A DNA stretch of 64,000 bases from NCBI GenBank assembly GCA_017164015.1, contig CP071065.1, forward strand, positions 3,511,918 to 3,575,917. Reading direction: 5' to 3'. Shown piece by piece: positions 61,401-64,000 of the stretch. The translations under genes and the position numbers were made by a program. Positions within the stretch are counted from its first letter, which is position 1. Each line of letters opens with the position of its first letter. Below the pieces are notes generated by a model. The model was not told the origin of the DNA and searched no databases. It worked only from the letters and a program-made list of their open reading frames with translations. The DNA comes from Nostoc sp. UHCC 0702 (lineage in GTDB: Bacteria > Cyanobacteriota > Cyanobacteriia > Cyanobacteriales > Nostocaceae).

Positions 61401-61453
61401 TGCACAATTTTATGCAGAAAATTTGTGCATATATTCATACATATAGAAAAAGA
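61401..61453. promoter_or_regulatory. dyad repeat, copy 16 (degenerate right arm)
   Basis: Left arm TGCACAATTTTATGCA, then a 21-nt spacer with TTTGTGCATATATTCA and a weak arm TACATATAG. No gene follows rightwards. Confidence 0.6.
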
Positions 61454-61506
61454 CACACCCAAAGGTATGTCAGGTAAGCAGAATAAAGCCGTTTTCGTAT
61501 GATATC

Positions 61507-61686
61507 TCAGTTTTTGGTATCAGAATTTACCACTAATTCTAAATCGGCAAAAAATACGTAATTGGTATATCCTAATGCCGGAAAGAATATCAATGCTCCT
61601 ATTGTAGTTGTAATCTTGACTGTGCCAATAAAGCCCGCTAAAGCGCTGGTATTTTTAACTTTGACAAGTTGTCCCTCTTTAAACAT
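61507..61686 (-). CDS. small KOW/SH3-like protein (59 aa)
   Basis: MFKEGQLVKVKNTSALAGFI, then GTVKITTTIGALIFFPALGY and TNYVFFADLELVVNSDTKN. The repeated basic-hydrophobic pattern ending LVKVKNT-FIGTV resembles an SH3-like or KOW barrel of phage accessory proteins. AAAGAGG lies 6 nt before the ATG. It sits behind the zinc-ribbon and integrase genes on the same strand. Confidence 0.5.
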   Translation of the reverse strand: MFKEGQLVKVKNTSALAGFIGTVKITTTIGALIFFPALGYTNYVFFADLELVVNSDTKN

Positions 61687-61719
61687 TTGAAACCTCTTTA
61701 TTTGGGTATTATCGATTAT

Positions 61720-61953
61720 CTATTTTGTTCTTTTGCAAAGACTACATTCGCCTGCGGTTAATTCTAAATCAAATGTATTGTGATACCCGATAGTTTTGTC
61801 GCACCAAGGGCATCTAGTAACGTAACTTGAATCATCATTATCTTCATTCAATGCATTCAAGCAGCCACAATCAGAACATTCAAAATACCCATAAATATGT
61901 CCTTCTGGAATAATGTACTGAGTGTACTTTGAGTCACAATTCAGGCAATTCAT
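61720..61953 (-). CDS. small zinc-ribbon protein (77 aa)
   Basis: Four Cys pairs: CLNC, CSDCGC, CPWC and CSLC, in a 77-residue protein. Two zinc ribbons are likely. It begins MNCLNCDSKYTQYIIPEGHI and stands 3 bp after the integrase stop, so it is co-transcribed and might serve as an excisionase-like or transcription cofactor. Confidence 0.65.
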   Translation of the reverse strand: MNCLNCDSKYTQYIIPEGHIYGYFECSDCGCLNALNEDNDDSSYVTRCPWCDKTIGYHNTFDLELTAGECSLCKRTK

Positions 61954-61956
61954 AAT

Positions 61957-63087
61957 TTACATTTTTGGCATTTTATCAGGATTTACTTGCTGAATATTGA
62001 GGTAGTGTTTATAGATTATGTCTGGTGAATTTCCCAGTAATTTAGCAGCTTCCACAGGGTGCATTCCTTGGGCGATCGCTTCAGTTGTCCAAGTATGTCT
62101 GTTGCTGTATGGCTTCCTGTAATCAACACCTGCTAATTTACAAGCTTGTAACCATTTTGCCCTGAATTGCTGATCGTTAATCAGTCCTCCGTTTACAGGA
62201 TGAGGAAATAGTAAGTCGTTCTTTGCTGATATACAGACATTAGGTAAAACCAAGCACTCTAGCAATTCAAGTGTTAATGGTATTTGCCTTGACTTGCCTG
62301 TTTTCGTTTTGTCAACAATTCTATTAACAGCACCTTTACTAATGATAATTAACCGCCTATTCAGGTCAATGTCGCCGTAGGTAACGGCAAATGCCTCTGA
62401 GGGTCTGCAACCAGTATTCATGATAAACCTTGCCAAAGGAAGCCATTGTTTGAGACTCTCGCTTTCTGCAATCGCCTGCAAAATCGCCCTGCGTTCAATT
62501 TCAGTAAACGGTTCCGGCTTTTCTACCTCATCTTTTTTAATACCCTTAAGGTGCTTCCTCCAGGGATTGCGCTTGTTTTCAATATCTGGTTGTAAGTAAT
62601 CCCAAAAACCGATTAGTACTTGCGCGATCGCTTTAAGGCTGTTATATCGGTAGCGAGAGCGCCATTGTAGCAACCGTGCTTTTACTTTATTCTCGCTGAA
62701 TTCCTCGACAGTCTTGGCACTCCCTAGCACTTCTCTGACTAGCTTCTCATATCCCTGGTACTTGTTGGTGTAAGTGCTGGTGCGTACTTCAGCCTTTTTT
62801 AGCGCTAAAAATTCGGTGAACTGTGACTGCAAATCGACGATAACTTCTTTTTTCCTTCGCTGAGGTTTGTATGGGTCTACCCCTTGAAATCTCCCGCTAA
62901 GGATGTCCGACTCTACCCGTTTCGCTAGTCCAATAGCTGCGTTTTTGGCAGTCTCATCAGACACTTTGATGCCTGTACCAAATGTGTACCTATGTCCCAG
63001 GTGGGTGAACCTAATGCGGTAGCTACCACCGACATGTTCCACAGTGACTTGTCCGCTATAAATAATATTGCTCATGAGTGTTGACAA
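61957..63087 (-). CDS. tyrosine-family site-specific integrase
   Basis: The 376-residue protein is a phage-type integrase. N-terminal arm-binding region (residues 1-80), core-binding domain (90-175; STYTNKYQGYEKLV), catalytic domain with Arg228 (MNTGCRPSE), Lys near 264 (TKTGKSRQIPL), Arg330 in YSNRHTWTTEAIAQG and nucleophile Tyr362 in IYKHYLN. The histidines usually at the H-x-x-R and G-H-S positions read Tyr327 and Asn353, variants seen in other integrases. It lies directly beside attR, as expected for the enzyme that inserted the element. Confidence 0.93.
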   Translation of the reverse strand: MSTLMSNIIYSGQVTVEHVGGSYRIRFTHLGHRYTFGTGIKVSDETAKNAAIGLAKRVESDILSGRFQGVDPYKPQRRKKEVIVDLQSQFTEFLALKKAEVRTSTYTNKYQGYEKLVREVLGSAKTVEEFSENKVKARLLQWRSRYRYNSLKAIAQVLIGFWDYLQPDIENKRNPWRKHLKGIKKDEVEKPEPFTEIERRAILQAIAESESLKQWLPLARFIMNTGCRPSEAFAVTYGDIDLNRRLIIISKGAVNRIVDKTKTGKSRQIPLTLELLECLVLPNVCISAKNDLLFPHPVNGGLINDQQFRAKWLQACKLAGVDYRKPYSNRHTWTTEAIAQGMHPVEAAKLLGNSPDIIYKHYLNIQQVNPDKMPKM

Positions 63088-63114
63088 ATTTAGGGGTATG
63101 CGTTAAGCATTGCT

Positions 63115-63215
63115 ACCACTGACAATAAAAATAATTGTTACAATATTTAACGCTTGTCTAGGTTGTGTAATTTAGATTAACTATTGCAGAGAAATTCTCT
63201 CAGAGTGAGTAGAAT
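63115..63215. repeat. attR: 101-bp direct repeat
   Basis: Identical to 32436-32536. It ends 169 bp before the infC start codon, so the element integrates in the infC upstream region and one complete copy of the sequence is kept next to infC. Confidence 0.92.
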
Positions 63216-63384
63216 GACAAATACAACAACCACTAACTACTCATGAATTAGCTACCCTAGAACTATAGACTCATTTTGAAGTCCTCAGTTACTTTTAAGT
63301 ACTGTGCTTCTGAGGCATACCAAACAAAACCAAGTCAATCAAGTCCAATCTACATACTTAACTAAAAAGCTCCCAATAATCATA

Positions 63385-63918
63385 ATGCCTGTGATTGAGA
63401 AGAAAAGAACTCGTGATCTGCCCCAAATTAACGAGCGCATCCGCTTCCCGAAAATTCGAGTCATTGATACCGATGGCTCGCAGCTGGGAATCATAACTCC
63501 ACAAGAAGCAATACAACTAGCTGAAGAAAAAGAGCTAGACTTGGTGCTTTTGAGTGACAAGGCTGACCCGCCGGTTTGTCGGATCATGGACTATGGTAAA
63601 TACAAGTTTGAGCAAGAGAAGAAGGCGCGGGAAGCCCGGAAAAAACAGCACACAGCTGATGTCAAGGAAGTGAAGATGCGCTACAAAATAGAGGAACACG
63701 ACTATAACGTGCGTGTCAAGCAAGCAGAGCGCTTTCTTAAAGATGGTGATAAAGTCAAAGCTACTGTGATGTTCCGGGGTCGAGAAATTCAACACAGTGA
63801 TTTGGCAGAAGATCTGCTCAAGCGCATGGCAACTGATCTGGAGCCGTTTGGTGAAGTGCAGCAAGCGCCCAAAAAAGAGGGCAGAAACATGATGATGCTG
63901 ATTTCGCCTAAAAAGTAA
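63385..63918 (+). CDS. infC: translation initiation factor IF-3
   Basis: The 177-residue protein begins [35 protein letters not shown] and carries both IF-3 domains with the linker [16 protein letters not shown] and a C-terminal [23 protein letters not shown]. The ATG at 63385 is the standard cyanobacterial start, and the frame upstream to 63304 is not conserved. It is transcribed away from the element and is the target-side gene. Confidence 0.96.
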   Translation: MPVIEKKRTRDLPQINERIRFPKIRVIDTDGSQLGIITPQEAIQLAEEKELDLVLLSDKADPPVCRIMDYGKYKFEQEKKAREARKKQHTADVKEVKMRYKIEEHDYNVRVKQAERFLKDGDKVKATVMFRGREIQHSDLAEDLLKRMATDLEPFGEVQQAPKKEGRNMMMLISPKK

Positions 63919-63965
63919 TCTCTAGATTTTCTAGACGCCAAGCATAATCACAACTGAAAAGTTCG

Positions 63966-63985
63966 CAACGATATCTCAATCGTTG
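63966..63985 (+). terminator. hairpin after infC
   Basis: CAACGAT, loop ATCTCA, ATCGTTG. AT-rich sequence AAATTTATACAAAAC follows, a weak tract; the window ends there. Confidence 0.4.
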
Positions 63986-64000
63986 AAATTTATACAAAAC

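Larger units (their letters stand above)
32436..63215. mobile_element. integrated element inserted upstream of infC, virus-like
   Basis: Bounded by perfect 101-bp direct repeats, with a tyrosine integrase at its right end, antirepressor-like genes, a replication-type helicase and ATPase, and a late block with adhesin and lysis-like genes. Two arms are transcribed divergently from 42.0-42.3 kb: leftward 41983 to 32698, rightward 42321 to 61088. Sixteen copies of a dyad repeat are spread through it. There is no recognisable terminase, portal, tail, relaxase or type IV secretion gene. I infer a temperate virus of unfamiliar type or a virus-like plasmid. Confidence 0.88.

Noticed and set aside
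33335..61453. CRISPR-like or IS-derived repeats for the dyad family
   Set aside because: The copies are far apart, sit in promoter regions, and have dyad symmetry with constant 21-nt spacing, unlike CRISPR or an insertion sequence.
32436..63215. Ordinary tailed prophage
   Set aside because: I looked for terminase, portal, capsid protease, tape measure and baseplate motifs in the late block and found none; long gene products do not have the typical tail gene order.
32436..63215. Integrative conjugative element
   Set aside because: No relaxase (HUH or MOB) or type IV secretion ATPase motif was seen; the two ATPases are helicase-like and unclassified.

Overview
The window is a piece of a filamentous, heterocyst-type cyanobacterial chromosome (order Nostocales is my best guess). 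The evidence is the many GCGATCGC (HIP1) palindromes, TTGACTATTGACC-type and CCCCTAACCCC-type intergenic repeats typical of these genomes, cyanobacterial infC and ilvN, a CHAT protein and a large Wzx/Wzy exopolysaccharide cluster. There are three parts.

Region 1 (1-8,100): the C-terminal end of a CHAT-domain protein, an 84-bp tandem repeat array, a B12-binding radical SAM protein, a G-rich minisatellite, a quinone reductase, a small membrane protein, and a two-gene AAA ATPase plus RloB pair that matches the architecture of AbiL-type abortive infection. Region 2 (8,160-28,430, all minus strand): a Wzx/Wzy-dependent exopolysaccharide locus. In transcription order it holds a CapD-like dehydratase, a GINT1-like protein, a FemAB/GNAT-like protein, a MurJ/Wzx-type flippase, a GT4 enzyme, a Wzy-like polymerase, a second GT4, a DUF4091 lipoprotein, a nucleotide-sugar dehydrogenase, a UDP-glucuronate 4-epimerase-like protein, a third GT4, a methyltransferase, a DegT aminotransferase, the initiating sugar transferase and a Wzc-like tyrosine kinase. 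At least four MITE-like copies lie in the gaps of regions 1 and 2. The stretch 28,432-32,348 is non-coding DNA, then ilvN, a BON-domain protein and an alpha/beta hydrolase.

Region 3 (32,436-63,215) is an integrated element with a 30,679-bp unit. It sits between the alpha/beta hydrolase and infC and is bounded by a perfect 101-bp direct repeat (attL/attR), with a tyrosine integrase beside attR. It has a leftward arm (32.7-42.0 kb: RecD/Dda-like helicase, thymine-hypermodification-type aGPT-Pplase homologue, NUMOD3 zinc protein, nuclease-like protein, an 848-aa unknown) and a rightward arm (42.3-61.1 kb). The rightward arm starts with two ribbon-helix-helix proteins and four antirepressor-like proteins built from shared modules. 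It continues with a Csx3-like ring-nuclease homologue, a macro-domain protein and a P-loop ATPase. It ends in a block that looks virion- and lysis-related: large unknown proteins, an F5/8-type-C adhesin, two membrane-anchored coiled-coil proteins and an L,D-peptidase-like lysin. I see no terminase, portal, tail or conjugation gene, so this looks like a temperate, non-tailed or otherwise unfamiliar virus (or a virus-like plasmid) rather than an ordinary prophage.

The most striking structure in the element is a 53-bp dyad, two 16-bp arms of the form TGYRTGANTNTATGYA and its inverse separated by exactly 21 nt. I find it at 16 places, nearly all just upstream of element genes, and did not notice it in the chromosomal flanks. 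Most copies keep the 16-21-16 spacing exactly. I infer a shared operator family controlling the element. Two further oddities are a pair of tRNA-like sequences that have acceptor, D and T arms but no anticodon arm, and an IS630-family insertion that splits the helicase while leaving a perfectly restorable reading frame.
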